From positions 1-64,000 of the forward strand of contig NZ_LKEH01000017.1 in assembly GCF_001642795.1 (NCBI RefSeq): DNA of 64,000 nt, written 5' to 3'. The DNA is from Pseudomonas viridiflava. GTDB lineage: Bacteria > Pseudomonadota > Gammaproteobacteria > Pseudomonadales > Pseudomonadaceae. The notes beneath the pieces are model-generated. The model saw nothing but the letters and a program-made list of their open reading frames with translations. It had not been told where the DNA came from and did not search any database. Positions 33,626 through 43,266 of this stretch are shown in pieces (position 1 is the first letter of the stretch; each line of letters begins with the position of its first letter). The position numbers and the translations under genes were made by a program.

Positions 33626-36600
33626 GTTGGCTCTCCATCAGACAGGTGCAGCAATCCACGCAAGCCTTGCAGCGGCACAGCCAGCCAGGTCGGGCGATTC
33701 TCGGCTTCGTAGATTACTTCATAAGCGGTTTTTTCCAGGGTGAACAGTTCCAGCGCGGCGTCCTCCCCGTTTGAATCTTTCCAGGTGTGGGCCATCTCGG
33801 TGGTCGCTGCGCGATAACCTTCGATGAATGCCTCACGGGCCTGAGACAAATACGTACTGGCAACGCGTTTGCGGGCGGCAGCAGCCTCCTCGGAAGTGTC
33901 CACGCTTTGCGCGCTGCGTACGGCCATGGCGGCAGCGTAGTCGAACGAGCGCAGCACACCACTGACATCCTTGAACGGGCTGTGCTTGGCGCGACGCTCG
34001 CTCAACGCACGCGCAGGCTCGCCCTCGAAGTCGATCAGGTACGCGTCACCCTTGACGACCAGCACCTGACCCAGGTGCAAGTCCCCATGGACGCGGATGC
34101 GCAGACCGCCTACCGAGCGCTTGGCGAGACGCGCAACATGCTGCGCGATGGCCTTACGCTGGGCGACCAGATCGTCCACCAGCTGCTGATCATCGGCACC
34201 GAGGTCGTCTTTGCGCTGCTCAAGCAGTTGCAAGGCTCGATCCAACTGAGCCACCACGCTTTTTGCCGAGGCGTCGCCATCTTCCTGGCGGGTCACTTCC
34301 ACGGCGAAATCCGGGTTGTCGGTCGCTGCGGCCAGAATCTGATGCATCTCACCCAAACGCTGCCCCAGGCTGCGGGAGAAATCGGCCAATTCAAGCAGCG
34401 CGTTGTAGTGCTGCTCCTGCTCGGAAACACCATGCGCGAGTTCATCACGAACGGCGCGCTCCAGATTGTTCTGGGTCCACTCCCATGCATCACCCTGATT
34501 GCTCAGATAACCTTGGGCGATCATCAGCAGATGCGGCTCACCGTCATGCCCTACGCGGACCACAGAGCCCAGCAGCGGCGAGATGTTGCGATAGCCTGCA
34601 TTGGTCAGGAACGCGCCCATTTCCAGTTCCGGGTGGGTACCGGCGCTGACTTTACGGATCATCTTGAGAACCAGACCGCTGCCCACTACCACCGAGCTGT
34701 TGGACTGCTCGGCCGACAGGTAACGCACTTCGGATTCGTTGTTCAGCCCCAGCGGCGCGAGTTGCGCGGTTTGTTCAAAGCGCAGCTCGCCGTCATTGCA
34801 AGGGATCACGGTGTCGGCCTGCATGCCTTGAATCACTGCGCGAATGAAAGTTTCAAGCGTGAAGGCATCGGTGATCAACCCCACCTGACGGCCACGGCGG
34901 ACCCTGGCCAGCGCCAGTTGCTGGGGCAGTGCGCTGTTGATTTCCTCTTCCGCCAGCAGGCCGAACGGCAGTTGGTAGCGTTCGGTCTGTTCGCCTGCAG
35001 TAACTTCGATCTCGTTCAGCAGGACCGGATGTGCCGGATCGCCAAAACGAACCGCGTAGGCAATATTGACCCGCTCGATGGGCTTGTCCTTGCCTGCGAA
35101 CCACCGGCGCTTGGGCATGTAGACCGCCAGTGAGGTGTTTTCCATGGTGCTGCGGAGCGGCTCGTCGAGCAGCTCCTCCAGACGCTTCTTGAGCACCAGG
35201 GTCGGGAAGTCCGGCATGCTTTGTGCCGGTTCGACGTGCCAACTGGGCATTTGATTCTCCGAAGCCAATAGAAACCAGTAAAAACCGTAAGGCGGCAGCG
35301 TGAGCAAATAACTCAGCTGGCCAATCGGCGGAAATGCGCTGCCACCCAGCATCTCGACGGGAACGGTGCCGGCATAGGCCGACAGTTCAAGTTCTGCGGC
35401 CTGGGCTGCGCTGGAGACGTTGGCCACGCACAGCACGATTTCGCTGTGGCCATCGGGTCCGGTGTATTCGCGCAGGTACGCCAGAATCCTGCGATTGGAA
35501 GGCGACAGCATCTTGAGCGTGCCGCGTCCGAATGCTTTCTGCTGCTTGCGCACAGCCAGCATGCGGCGATTCCAGTTAAGCAGCGAATGCGGATCGCGCT
35601 CCTGACTTTCGACGTTGACCGATTGAAAGCCGTACATCGGGTCCATGATCGGCGGCAACACAAGGCTGGCCGGATCGGCGCGGGAGAAACCGCCGTTGCG
35701 ATCAATGGACCACTGCATCGGCGTACGCACGCCATCCCGGTCGCCGAGATAGATGTTGTCGCCCATCCCGATCTCGTCGCCGTAATAGAGGGTCGGTGTG
35801 CCCGGCATGGACAACAGCATGCTGTTCAGCAACTCGACCCGACGACGATCACGCTCCACCAGAGGGGCGAGACGACGGCGGATGCCAAGGTTGATCCGCG
35901 CACGACGATCCGCAGCGTAGTAATTCCACAGGTAGTCACGCTCACGATCCGTGACCATTTCCAGGGTCAGTTCATCGTGGTTGCGCAGGAAAATCGCCCA
36001 CTGGCAGTTTTCCGGAATTTCCGGGGTCTGACGCAGGATGTCGGTAATCGGAAAGCGGTCTTCCTGCGCCAGCGCCATGTACATGCGTGGCATCAACGGG
36101 AAGTGAAAGGCCATGTGGCACTCATCGCCGTCAGGCCCCTTGCTGTCACCGAAGTACAACTGGGTGTCTTCCGGCCACTGATTCGCTTCCGCCAGCAACA
36201 TGCGGTCCGGGTAATTGGCGTCGATCTCGGCCCGAATCCGCTTGAGAACCTGATGGGTCTCCGGCAGGTTCTCGTTGTTGGTGCCATCGCGCTCGATCAG
36301 ATAAGGGATCGCATCCAGACGCAGACCGTCGATGCCCATATCCAGCCAGAAACGCATGACTTCGAGCACGGCGTTCATCACCGCCGGATTGTCGAAATTC
36401 AGGTCCGGCTGATGCGAATAGAAGCGGTGCCAGAAATACTGCTCCGCCACCGGATCCCAAGTCCAGTTGGACTTTTCAGTGTCCAGAAAGATGATGCGCG
36501 TGCCGTCGTATTTCTGATCGGTATCCGACCACACATAGAAATCACGTGCCTTGGAGCCGCGCTTGGCATGCCGGGCCTTCTGGAACCACGGATGCTGATC

Positions 36601-36948
36601 CGAGGTGTGGTTGATGACCAGCTCGGTGATGACACGCAAGCCGCGCTTGTGGGCCTGAGCGATGAAACGCTTGGCGTCCGCCATCGTGCCGTAGTCGCTG
36701 TGCACGTCGCGGTATTCGGAAATGTCGTAGCCATCGTCCCGACGCGGCGATGGGTAGAACGGCAGCAGCCAGATCGTGTTGACTCCAAGCGCGGCAATGT
36801 AGTCGAGCTTGTCGATCAGGCCCGCGAAATCGCCGATCCCATCGTTATTGGAGTCGTAGAACGATTTCACATGCACCTGGTAAATCACCGCGTCCTTGTA
36901 CCAGAGCGGATCTTTGATGAATGCCGCGTCATCGGGCTTTTTTGCCAT
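33622..36948 (-). CDS. treS: Trehalose synthase (TreS)-maltokinase (Pep2) fusion
   Basis: A 1108-residue two-enzyme protein. Residues 1 to about 545 are GH13 trehalose synthase (maltose alpha-D-glucosyltransferase), with nucleophile D212 in [10 protein letters not shown], acid/base E254 in LLAEANQW and D325 in LRNHDEL. From about residue 600 follows a maltokinase domain: N-cap [17 protein letters not shown] and the kinase loop HGDLHLGQ at 954-961, then DFEGEP. Together they turn trehalose into maltose and phosphorylate it with ATP to maltose-1-phosphate, the GlgE substrate. AAGGAG precedes the ATG, 18 bases after glgE ends. In some bacteria the two enzymes are separate proteins. Confidence 0.92.
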   Translation of the reverse strand: MAKKPDDAAFIKDPLWYKDAVIYQVHVKSFYDSNNDGIGDFAGLIDKLDYIAALGVNTIWLLPFYPSPRRDDGYDISEYRDVHSDYGTMADAKRFIAQAHKRGLRVITELVINHTSDQHPWFQKARHAKRGSKARDFYVWSDTDQKYDGTRIIFLDTEKSNWTWDPVAEQYFWHRFYSHQPDLNFDNPAVMNAVLEVMRFWLDMGIDGLRLDAIPYLIERDGTNNENLPETHQVLKRIRAEIDANYPDRMLLAEANQWPEDTQLYFGDSKGPDGDECHMAFHFPLMPRMYMALAQEDRFPITDILRQTPEIPENCQWAIFLRNHDELTLEMVTDRERDYLWNYYAADRRARINLGIRRRLAPLVERDRRRVELLNSMLLSMPGTPTLYYGDEIGMGDNIYLGDRDGVRTPMQWSIDRNGGFSRADPASLVLPPIMDPMYGFQSVNVESQERDPHSLLNWNRRMLAVRKQQKAFGRGTLKMLSPSNRRILAYLREYTGPDGHSEIVLCVANVSSAAQAAELELSAYAGTVPVEMLGGSAFPPIGQLSYLLTLPPYGFYWFLLASENQMPSWHVEPAQSMPDFPTLVLKKRLEELLDEPLRSTMENTSLAVYMPKRRWFAGKDKPIERVNIAYAVRFGDPAHPVLLNEIEVTAGEQTERYQLPFGLLAEEEINSALPQQLALARVRRGRQVGLITDAFTLETFIRAVIQGMQADTVIPCNDGELRFEQTAQLAPLGLNNESEVRYLSAEQSNSSVVVGSGLVLKMIRKVSAGTHPELEMGAFLTNAGYRNISPLLGSVVRVGHDGEPHLLMIAQGYLSNQGDAWEWTQNNLERAVRDELAHGVSEQEQHYNALLELADFSRSLGQRLGEMHQILAAATDNPDFAVEVTRQEDGDASAKSVVAQLDRALQLLEQRKDDLGADDQQLVDDLVAQRKAIAQHVARLAKRSVGGLRIRVHGDLHLGQVLVVKGDAYLIDFEGEPARALSERRAKHSPFKDVSGVLRSFDYAAAMAVRSAQSVDTSEEAAAARKRVASTYLSQAREAFIEGYRAATTEMAHTWKDSNGEDAALELFTLEKTAYEVIYEAENRPTWLAVPLQGLRGLLHLSDGEPT

Positions 36949-36966
36949 GGCTGACTCCTTGCAGTT

Positions 36967-38988
36967 TTACTGTGCGACCTGGATACGCCAGATACCGAAA
37001 GGTTGATACGACGGGTCAATGCGCATCCACTGCACCTTGCCGTACCAGTTCCAGCGGTGACCGGTCATCAAATCCTCACCGGACGTCACTGCATCGTCTG
37101 GCAAGCCCATTTCCCAAAGCGGCAACTCGAAGTTCGCTTCCTGAACGTTGTGCGGGTCGAGGTTGACCGCGACCAGCACAAAGTTGCTCCCATCAGCCGA
37201 ACGCTTGCCGAAATACAGGATGTTGTCGTTCCAGGCATTCAACAGCTTCAGGCCCAGATGGGTCTGCAGCGCCGGGTTCTGGCGGCGAATACGGTTGAGC
37301 TGGGCAATCTCGGCAATGATGTTGCCCGGCGCGGTGAAGTCACGAACCCGAATCTCGTACTTCTCGGAGTCCAGGTATTCTTCCTTGCCGGGGATAGGCG
37401 CGGCTTCGCACAGTTCGAAGCCCGAATACATGCCCCACAGCCCCGAGCCCATGGTTGCCAGTGCCGCACGGATCAGAAATCCGGGCCGCCCTGACTCATG
37501 CAGGAATCGCGGGTTGATGTCCGGTGTGTTGACGAAGAAGTTCGGCCGGTAGCAATCACGCCATGGCACCTCGTTCAGCTGGGTGAAGTACTCGGACAGC
37601 TCGGCCTTGGTGTTGCGCCAGGTGAAGTAGGTATAGCTCTGCGAGTAACCCACCTTGCCCAGGCGGGCCATCATCGCAGGCTTGGTAAAGGCTTCAGCGA
37701 GGAACATCACGTCAGGATGCTGACTGCGCACTTCACCGATCATCCATTGCCAGAACGGCAGCGGCTTGGTGTGCGGATTGTCGACGCGGAAAATCTTCAC
37801 GCCCTCCTCGACCCAGCCCAGCACGATGTCACGCAGTTCCAGCCACAGACCGGGAATGGCGTCGGGTGCGTAGAAGTCGACGTTGACGATGTCCTGGTAT
37901 TTCTTCGGCGGGTTTTCCGCGTAACGAATGGTGCCGTCTGGACGCCACGAGAACCAGCCCGGATGCTGCTTGAGCCACGGGTGATCCTGAGAACACTGAA
38001 TGGCGAAATCCAGGGCGATTTCCAGACCATGATCCGCTGCAGCGGCAACCAGGCGACGGAAGTCTTCACGGCTGCCCAGTTGTGGGTGGATCGCCTCATG
38101 ACCGCCGTCCTCGCTGCCGATGGCGTAAGGGCTGCCCGGATCATCGGGGCCTGCGGTCAGGGAATTGTTGGGGCCTTTGCGGTGTGCGCGACCGATCGGA
38201 TGGATCGGCGGGAAATAAAGGACATCAAAGCCCATGTCACGAATCATCGGCAGGCGCGAATGCACGTCGTTGAACGTGCCATGGCGGGCCTTGTCATCGG
38301 TGATGGAGCGCGGGAACAGCTCGTACCAACTGGCGAACTGGGCCAGCTCACGCTCAATGTCGAGCGGGAACTCTGCACTGCGGCTGAGGAACGCATGATT
38401 GTCAGCCTGTTTCATCAGGCCTGCGGTTTCGCTGTGCAGCAACAGGGCAACCTTCTCGTCGTTGTCCGACTCGCCCAGACGCTGCAACACACGCTCGATG
38501 GCATGACGTTGCTCATCCTGGCTACGTTCCGCTGCATGAACGAGGTGGATGCGACCTTCCTCCAGCTCCAGTTCAATGGGCACGCCCGCGCCGAATTTCT
38601 TTTCCAGCTCGTAGCGGTAGCTGCCGAACTGATCAATCCAGGCTTCCAGGCGAAAGACATAGCGGGCCACGGAGGTCGGCGTGAACTCACCGACCCAACT
38701 GTCGTTGCCCAGTTCGCGCATTGGCGCACTGTGCCAGTGTTCTTCATCTGCAGCGCGCCAGACAATGTTGACGGCCATCTTGTCGTGACCGTCTGCGTAG
38801 ACCTTGCTGGTGACCGTCACCGGTTGGCCGACGATACCTTTCGCCGCAAACAACCCGCCATCGATCACCGGCAACGTGTCTTCGATCACGATGCGGGGCA
38901 ACTGCAGGGCTTGGGTCAATGACAAGGGACGACTTGGGTGCGGAACTTCTGAGGCCAGGGAATCCGGGCCGTATGACTGTTCATTCAT
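36967..38988 (-). CDS. glgE: Alpha-1,4-glucan:maltose-1-phosphate maltosyltransferase
   Basis: A 673-residue GH13 subfamily 3 enzyme: N-terminal domains (VYADGHDKMAVNIVWRAADEEHW) and a catalytic barrel with nucleophile D403 in IFRVDNPHTKP and acid/base E432 in FLAEAFTKP. It transfers maltosyl units from maltose-1-phosphate onto alpha-1,4-glucan. It is the first gene of the glgE-treS-glgB operon; a match to an AlgU-type promoter lies about 120 bases upstream. The shape FPPIHPIGRAHRKGPNN is typical of GlgE and separates it from ordinary alpha-amylases. Confidence 0.93.
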   Translation of the reverse strand: MNEQSYGPDSLASEVPHPSRPLSLTQALQLPRIVIEDTLPVIDGGLFAAKGIVGQPVTVTSKVYADGHDKMAVNIVWRAADEEHWHSAPMRELGNDSWVGEFTPTSVARYVFRLEAWIDQFGSYRYELEKKFGAGVPIELELEEGRIHLVHAAERSQDEQRHAIERVLQRLGESDNDEKVALLLHSETAGLMKQADNHAFLSRSAEFPLDIERELAQFASWYELFPRSITDDKARHGTFNDVHSRLPMIRDMGFDVLYFPPIHPIGRAHRKGPNNSLTAGPDDPGSPYAIGSEDGGHEAIHPQLGSREDFRRLVAAAADHGLEIALDFAIQCSQDHPWLKQHPGWFSWRPDGTIRYAENPPKKYQDIVNVDFYAPDAIPGLWLELRDIVLGWVEEGVKIFRVDNPHTKPLPFWQWMIGEVRSQHPDVMFLAEAFTKPAMMARLGKVGYSQSYTYFTWRNTKAELSEYFTQLNEVPWRDCYRPNFFVNTPDINPRFLHESGRPGFLIRAALATMGSGLWGMYSGFELCEAAPIPGKEEYLDSEKYEIRVRDFTAPGNIIAEIAQLNRIRRQNPALQTHLGLKLLNAWNDNILYFGKRSADGSNFVLVAVNLDPHNVQEANFELPLWEMGLPDDAVTSGEDLMTGHRWNWYGKVQWMRIDPSYQPFGIWRIQVAQ

Positions 38989-39308
38989 CGAGCATCACTC
39001 CTTCACGCCCCAGGGACGCTCCTGTGCATTCCATGCAATTGAAAAATTAACGATACGGCAGCACAAATCCCCCCTGCGCTGACAACTCGCCTGATTCGGC
39101 TGCTTAGGTTCCGAGCGGTCTGCGTGACTAAAGTTCAAAGGTTTTGAGCAGAGGGGTGACGACGTTTCAGAGCATAGCCCAGCAATGGACAAGTCAACCT
39201 CGTCAGACGATATGCCCACAGCCCACGGCAGCGTTGCGATTGGATTGAATCATCGGTAAAGCATGGCAGTCGAAGAAAAGCCAACAGGCCAACAAGGAGG
39301 CTGAAGCC
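38989..39308. other. Divergent upstream region of glgE
   Basis: This 320-base gap between glgE and the proline-rich small ORF holds the AlgU-like element described separately; I see no other gene or structure in it. Confidence 0.45.
39110..39136 (-). promoter_or_regulatory. Candidate AlgU (sigma-22) promoter of the glgE operon
   Basis: On the minus strand GAACTT is followed after exactly 16 bases by TCGGA, matching the AlgU/RpoE pattern GAACTT, N16-17, TCNNA. It lies about 120 bases upstream of the glgE start. Osmotic stress control by AlgU is plausible, since this pathway consumes trehalose; this is a pattern match only. Confidence 0.5.
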
Positions 39309-39482
39309 ATGAATATTCCAACGCCACCGGAACCGTACGACCCGAACATCGATGCCCCTCCCGTCCCGGTTCCCCCTACAGAAGTACCACCGCCTGAACA
39401 GGAGCCTCCGACGACAGTGCCTCCGGTCATCGACCCGCCTGCCGGTGATCCGCCTGTTCAGGAGCCGCCAGTCATTATCTGA
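39309..39482 (+). CDS. Very short proline-rich protein, 57 residues
   Basis: AAGGAGG 8 bases ahead of the ATG opens a 57-codon frame of low complexity: 26 of 57 residues are proline, in blocks such as PPVPVPPTEVPPPEQEPP, with Glu, Asp and Val and a C-terminal VII. It has no signal peptide or membrane segment. The strong ribosome-binding site and the repeated P-P-x pattern favour real expression; extended, disordered structure is expected. The function is unknown. It runs toward the convergent mgtC-like gene, ending 18 bases before it. Confidence 0.6.
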   Translation: MNIPTPPEPYDPNIDAPPVPVPPTEVPPPEQEPPTTVPPVIDPPAGDPPVQEPPVII

Positions 39483-39500
39483 TCGGTCTCCGGCCCGCGA

Positions 39501-40031
39501 CTAGGGATCCTCCGACCCGTTCTTCCTGGCAGGAATGCCTTTGGACGGGTCAGTCCGCTCGATGATGTGCGGCACGAAGCGAAGAATGCCAAGGGCCAGA
39601 AAGGTGCTGAGTATGGCGGTCATCTCACGGCCCATTCCCGCCGACACGCCAATTGCGGCAGTCATCCACAGACCGGCCGCCGTGGTCAGGCCTTTGACCT
39701 GCGCCACGTTTCTCGCGTTTTCCTTGAGGATGGTTCCAGCGCCCAGAAAACCGATCCCGGCGACCAACCCTTGAATCACCCGACTCAACGCGTCGTCATC
39801 GGCGCCGCCCAGGCGTGGCACCAGAACGAACAGCGCTGCGCCCATCGACACCAGCATGTGGGTGCGCACGCCAGCGGCCTTGCCGCGGTTCTCGCGCTCG
39901 AAACCGAGAATACCGCCCAACAGTGCGGCCACCGTCAGACGGACTGCCACCCGTGTCATTTGTGATGCGTCGGTAACGTCCGAAAATTCCGACTGCAGCG
40001 TTGTCACGACTTCCTGCCACCATGCGTTCAT
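39501..40031 (-). CDS. MgtC/SapB family inner-membrane protein
   Basis: A 176-residue membrane protein with about five hydrophobic segments and the MgtC N-terminal signature AALLGGILGFERENRGKAAGVRTHMLVSMGAALFVLV, followed by RVIQGLVAGIGFLGAGTILK and LTTAAGLWMTAAIGVSAGMG. MgtC proteins of intracellular pathogens modulate the F-ATPase and low-magnesium survival; in environmental Pseudomonas the role is less clear. The acidic soluble C-terminal domain of the long MgtC form is absent, so this is the short SapB-like type. Confidence 0.85.
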   Translation of the reverse strand: MNAWWQEVVTTLQSEFSDVTDASQMTRVAVRLTVAALLGGILGFERENRGKAAGVRTHMLVSMGAALFVLVPRLGGADDDALSRVIQGLVAGIGFLGAGTILKENARNVAQVKGLTTAAGLWMTAAIGVSAGMGREMTAILSTFLALGILRFVPHIIERTDPSKGIPARKNGSEDP

Positions 40032-40090
40032 CGTCGCTCCTTGAAAAAAGGACCGACGTTATTGACCTCGACGATGTGACAGAGTGCCGG

Positions 40091-40837
40091 TCAGCGACCG
40101 CCCGCCAGATCAATGAACGTACCGGTGGCGTAGGAAGCCTTGTCCGACAGCAGCCACAGAATCGCCTCGGCAACTTCCTCGGCGGTGCCACCACGCCCCA
40201 TCGGCAGCGCGCCTTCAAGCTTGCTCACGCGGAAGGGATCGCCACTGAGCGCATGGAAGTCTGTGAAGATGAAACCCGGCCTGACGGCATTGACGCGTAT
40301 GCCGTCTGGAGCGACCTCTTTGGAAAGGCCGAGAGTGAAGGTGTCCAGCGCTCCCTTGGAAGCCGCGTAATCGACATATTCCCCGGCCGACCCCAGTCTG
40401 GCCGCTGCCGACGACACATTGACGATACTGCCGCCCTGCCCGCCATGGTGCGGAGACATGCGCAGCAACGCATGCTTGCTGCAGAGCATGGGGCCGACCA
40501 CGTTGCTCATCATCATTTTGAGCATGCGGAATTCCGACATTTCTTCGACCCGGCAGGCCTGAGCCAGCGTACCGGCGTTGTTGACCAGATGCGTCACGCG
40601 CCCAAGCTCGGCATCGACACGGGCGAACAGTCGGATGATTTCGTCTTCGTTGCTGACGTCCGCCTGTACGGTGATGGCCTGGGCGCCCTGAGCCCTGACC
40701 TGCGCGCAGGTTCTTTCGGCAGCGGCATGATCAGACAGGTAGTTGATGCAGATGCGGTAGCCCTGAGACGCAGCAAGAATGGCCGTGGCTGCGCCAATCC
40801 CCCTGGAGCCTCCCGTGATGATGAGAACTTTTTCCAT
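40091..40837 (-). CDS. Short-chain dehydrogenase/reductase
   Basis: A 248-residue classical SDR with cofactor loop TGGSRGIGAATA near the N-terminus, NNAG at about residue 90, catalytic Ser in VNVSSAAARLG and the YxxxK pair in YVDYAASKGALD. The C-terminal SYATGTFIDLAGGR is typical. The NADPH-binding basic residue in TGGSRGIG favours NADP(H). The substrate is unknown. The ATG at 40837 gives the normal length; the frame stays open another 21 codons upstream without family sequence. Confidence 0.87.
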   Translation of the reverse strand: MEKVLIITGGSRGIGAATAILAASQGYRICINYLSDHAAAERTCAQVRAQGAQAITVQADVSNEDEIIRLFARVDAELGRVTHLVNNAGTLAQACRVEEMSEFRMLKMMMSNVVGPMLCSKHALLRMSPHHGGQGGSIVNVSSAAARLGSAGEYVDYAASKGALDTFTLGLSKEVAPDGIRVNAVRPGFIFTDFHALSGDPFRVSKLEGALPMGRGGTAEEVAEAILWLLSDKASYATGTFIDLAGGR

Positions 40838-40941
40838 GGATGGCTCTCTTGTGTTTCTCAAACTGACCGTGAACACCGGGCACGTGCCTGCGGTGAGCAC
40901 TGATCCTGCCAGTGTTTGGAATCAGACGCCATCACCGTGTT

Positions 40942-43053
40942 TCAGTTTCCGCCCGCCTCACCGGCAGCGGACTGGGCCTGGAGGCGAGCCTGACCACTGC
41001 GAATATCCTCGATGAATCGCTGCGCCGGTAGCGGATGGCCAAGCAGAAAACCTTGCAGAGCGTCGCAGCCCAGCCGAGTCAGGAAGTTTTGCTGTACGGC
41101 GGTCTCCACACCCTCGGCGACAATGCGTAGATTCAGCGCCTGGCCGACGGCAACGATCGCAGACACGATGGCCGCGTCGTCGCTGTCATGCTCCAGATCG
41201 CGGACAAACCCGCGATCAATCTTGATCTCATTGGCAGGCAGACGCTTCAGGTACATCAGACTCGAATAGCCGGTGCCGAAATCGTCGATGGACAGGTCCA
41301 CACCCATCGCCGACAGTTGCTTGAGAACCGCAAGACTGGCATCGGCGTCATGCATGGCAGTGGTCTCGGTAATTTCCAGCGTCAGGCAATTGGCCGGTAA
41401 CTGATGGCGAGCCAGGGTGTCGGATACGGTCTTGACCAGCCCGACATGGCAGAACTGCAAGGCCGACAGGTTTACCGCGATACGCCACTGGGTGTAGCCC
41501 TCGTCGAACCATTCGCGCATCTGTCGGCAGGCTTCATCCAGTACCCATTCGCCAATCTGGATGATCAGACCGGTTTTCTCGGCAAGACCGATAAAGGTCG
41601 CAGGGCTCAGCAGGCCCTGTTCGGGATGGTTCCAGCGCAACAGGGCCTCCGCCCCGGTCGGCATCCCCGAGACCGCATCGAATTTTGGCTGGTAATAAAG
41701 ACAGAAATGCCGATGCCGGAGTGCAGCCCGCAGGTCCTGAGACAACTGCAACTGATTACGGGCGTTACTGTTCATCGAGACATCGAAAAAGCTGTAGCCG
41801 TTTTTGCCGGCGCTCTTGGTGTGATACATGGCGGCATCCGCGTTGACCAGCAGCTCATGCTGCGTTCGGCCGTTGCCGGGATACAGACTGATACCGATGC
41901 TCATCGATATTTGCAGCAGGCGATCGCCAATCTCGAAAGGCTGGGTAATCAGACTCACCTGTCGCGCTGCGACACTCATGGCGTCTTCCGGACCTTCCAG
42001 TTCGATCAACAACACGAATTCATCGCCGCCAATTCTGGCCAGCGTATCCTGCCGATGCAGGTTTCCGCGCAGGCGTGACGCCACCTCACGCAGCAACAGA
42101 TCGCCGATGTGGTGCCCAAAGGCATCGTTCACCGGTTTGAAGCCATCCAGGTCCATGAACATCAACGCAAAGCAGCCGCCCCGCTCGTTGATATTCTTCA
42201 TTGCCTGCTCGATACGATCCGTCAGCAGGATCCGGTTCGGCAAGCCGGTCAGGTTGTCGTGCAGCGCCAGGTGCCTGAGCTCCAGATTGGCTTCGATCAG
42301 GGAGTTGGCCAGTACCGTCGTACGCGCTTCGAGCCGCGCATCGAGTACAGAGACCGCCAGCGCGATGCTCAGGACCGCAAGACTGGTGACCAGCACCAGC
42401 TTGTCTAGCCCGTCAGCGCTCAACCCATCGCCCAGAGCGCCGCAGAAACTGCTTTCGGCAAAACCGGCTGCTGCCATGCCGGTGTAATGCATGCCGACAA
42501 TCGCCAGGCCCATGATGACCGCCGCCCCTGCGCGGACCAGATGCACACGGGGAGCGCCATGACGCAGCCGGAATGCGATCCAGAGCGCAGCGCCCGATGC
42601 GCTGACAGCCACGATCAGTGACAGGCCGAACAGCCCCGGATCGTAGTCGATCCCCGGCTGCATGCGCAAGGCTGCCATACCGGTGTAGTGCATGGCGCTG
42701 ATGCCCAGCCCCATGAACAGCGCACCCAGCCCCCACTGCAGAACCGGCATCTGCGGCTGGTTGACCAGCCAGAGGGCAAAGCCTGAGGACAGCATGGCAA
42801 TCAGCAACGAGCAGAGCGTCAGCGGGATGTCATAGCCAAGCTTGAACGGCAGCACGAAAGCCAGCATGCCGATGAAGTGCATGGACCAGATGCCGATGCC
42901 CATGGCAATTGCGCCGCCGGCAATCCAGCAATGGACCGCGCGGCCTTTGGCCGATGCGACACGGCCGGCAAGATCGAGCGCAGTATAGGACGCGAGCACC
43001 GCGATCAACACGGAGATCATGACAAGCGAAGGGGTAAAGCTGCCGACCAACAT
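40942..43053 (-). CDS. mucR: MHYT-GGDEF-EAL cyclic-di-GMP protein, MucR-like
   Basis: A 703-residue inner-membrane protein. The N-terminal MHYT domain (about residues 1-220) has repeated motifs (SMHFIGM, AMHYTGM, GMHYTGM) inside membrane segments, a possible metal-bound gas sensor. A GGDEF domain follows (about 265-430) with intact RIGGDEFVLL, then an EAL domain with GAEALLRWNHPEQGLL and DDFGTGYSSLMYLKRLP. Both catalytic motifs are intact, so both diguanylate cyclase and phosphodiesterase activity are possible. The layout and length match Pseudomonas MucR, which supplies c-di-GMP for alginate synthesis. AGGTG precedes the ATG. Confidence 0.82.
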   Translation of the reverse strand: MLVGSFTPSLVMISVLIAVLASYTALDLAGRVASAKGRAVHCWIAGGAIAMGIGIWSMHFIGMLAFVLPFKLGYDIPLTLCSLLIAMLSSGFALWLVNQPQMPVLQWGLGALFMGLGISAMHYTGMAALRMQPGIDYDPGLFGLSLIVAVSASGAALWIAFRLRHGAPRVHLVRAGAAVIMGLAIVGMHYTGMAAAGFAESSFCGALGDGLSADGLDKLVLVTSLAVLSIALAVSVLDARLEARTTVLANSLIEANLELRHLALHDNLTGLPNRILLTDRIEQAMKNINERGGCFALMFMDLDGFKPVNDAFGHHIGDLLLREVASRLRGNLHRQDTLARIGGDEFVLLIELEGPEDAMSVAARQVSLITQPFEIGDRLLQISMSIGISLYPGNGRTQHELLVNADAAMYHTKSAGKNGYSFFDVSMNSNARNQLQLSQDLRAALRHRHFCLYYQPKFDAVSGMPTGAEALLRWNHPEQGLLSPATFIGLAEKTGLIIQIGEWVLDEACRQMREWFDEGYTQWRIAVNLSALQFCHVGLVKTVSDTLARHQLPANCLTLEITETTAMHDADASLAVLKQLSAMGVDLSIDDFGTGYSSLMYLKRLPANEIKIDRGFVRDLEHDSDDAAIVSAIVAVGQALNLRIVAEGVETAVQQNFLTRLGCDALQGFLLGHPLPAQRFIEDIRSGQARLQAQSAAGEAGGN

Positions 43054-43266
43054 GAACGCACCTGAAACTCGAAGAGCGCGTCCCTGCCGATCTGATGAGC
43101 GCTATTGTACGCAGTTGGAAAGGTTTGTCGCGGCGAACGGTCGGAAAATATGGCATTGCGCCATTATCTTAATCAATCGCTTCATAGAAATATTTTATTC
43201 ATCTCATCGCTCGATTGCAGGCAGGACCGCGCTGCCGCCCTGCGCCTGCCTGCCTTGCCTGGACCG

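Noticed and set aside
43218..43254. GC-rich 9-bp hairpin after opmB as an intrinsic terminator
   Set aside because: The loop is 19 bases and no T-tract follows on the minus strand, so I mention it only with opmB.
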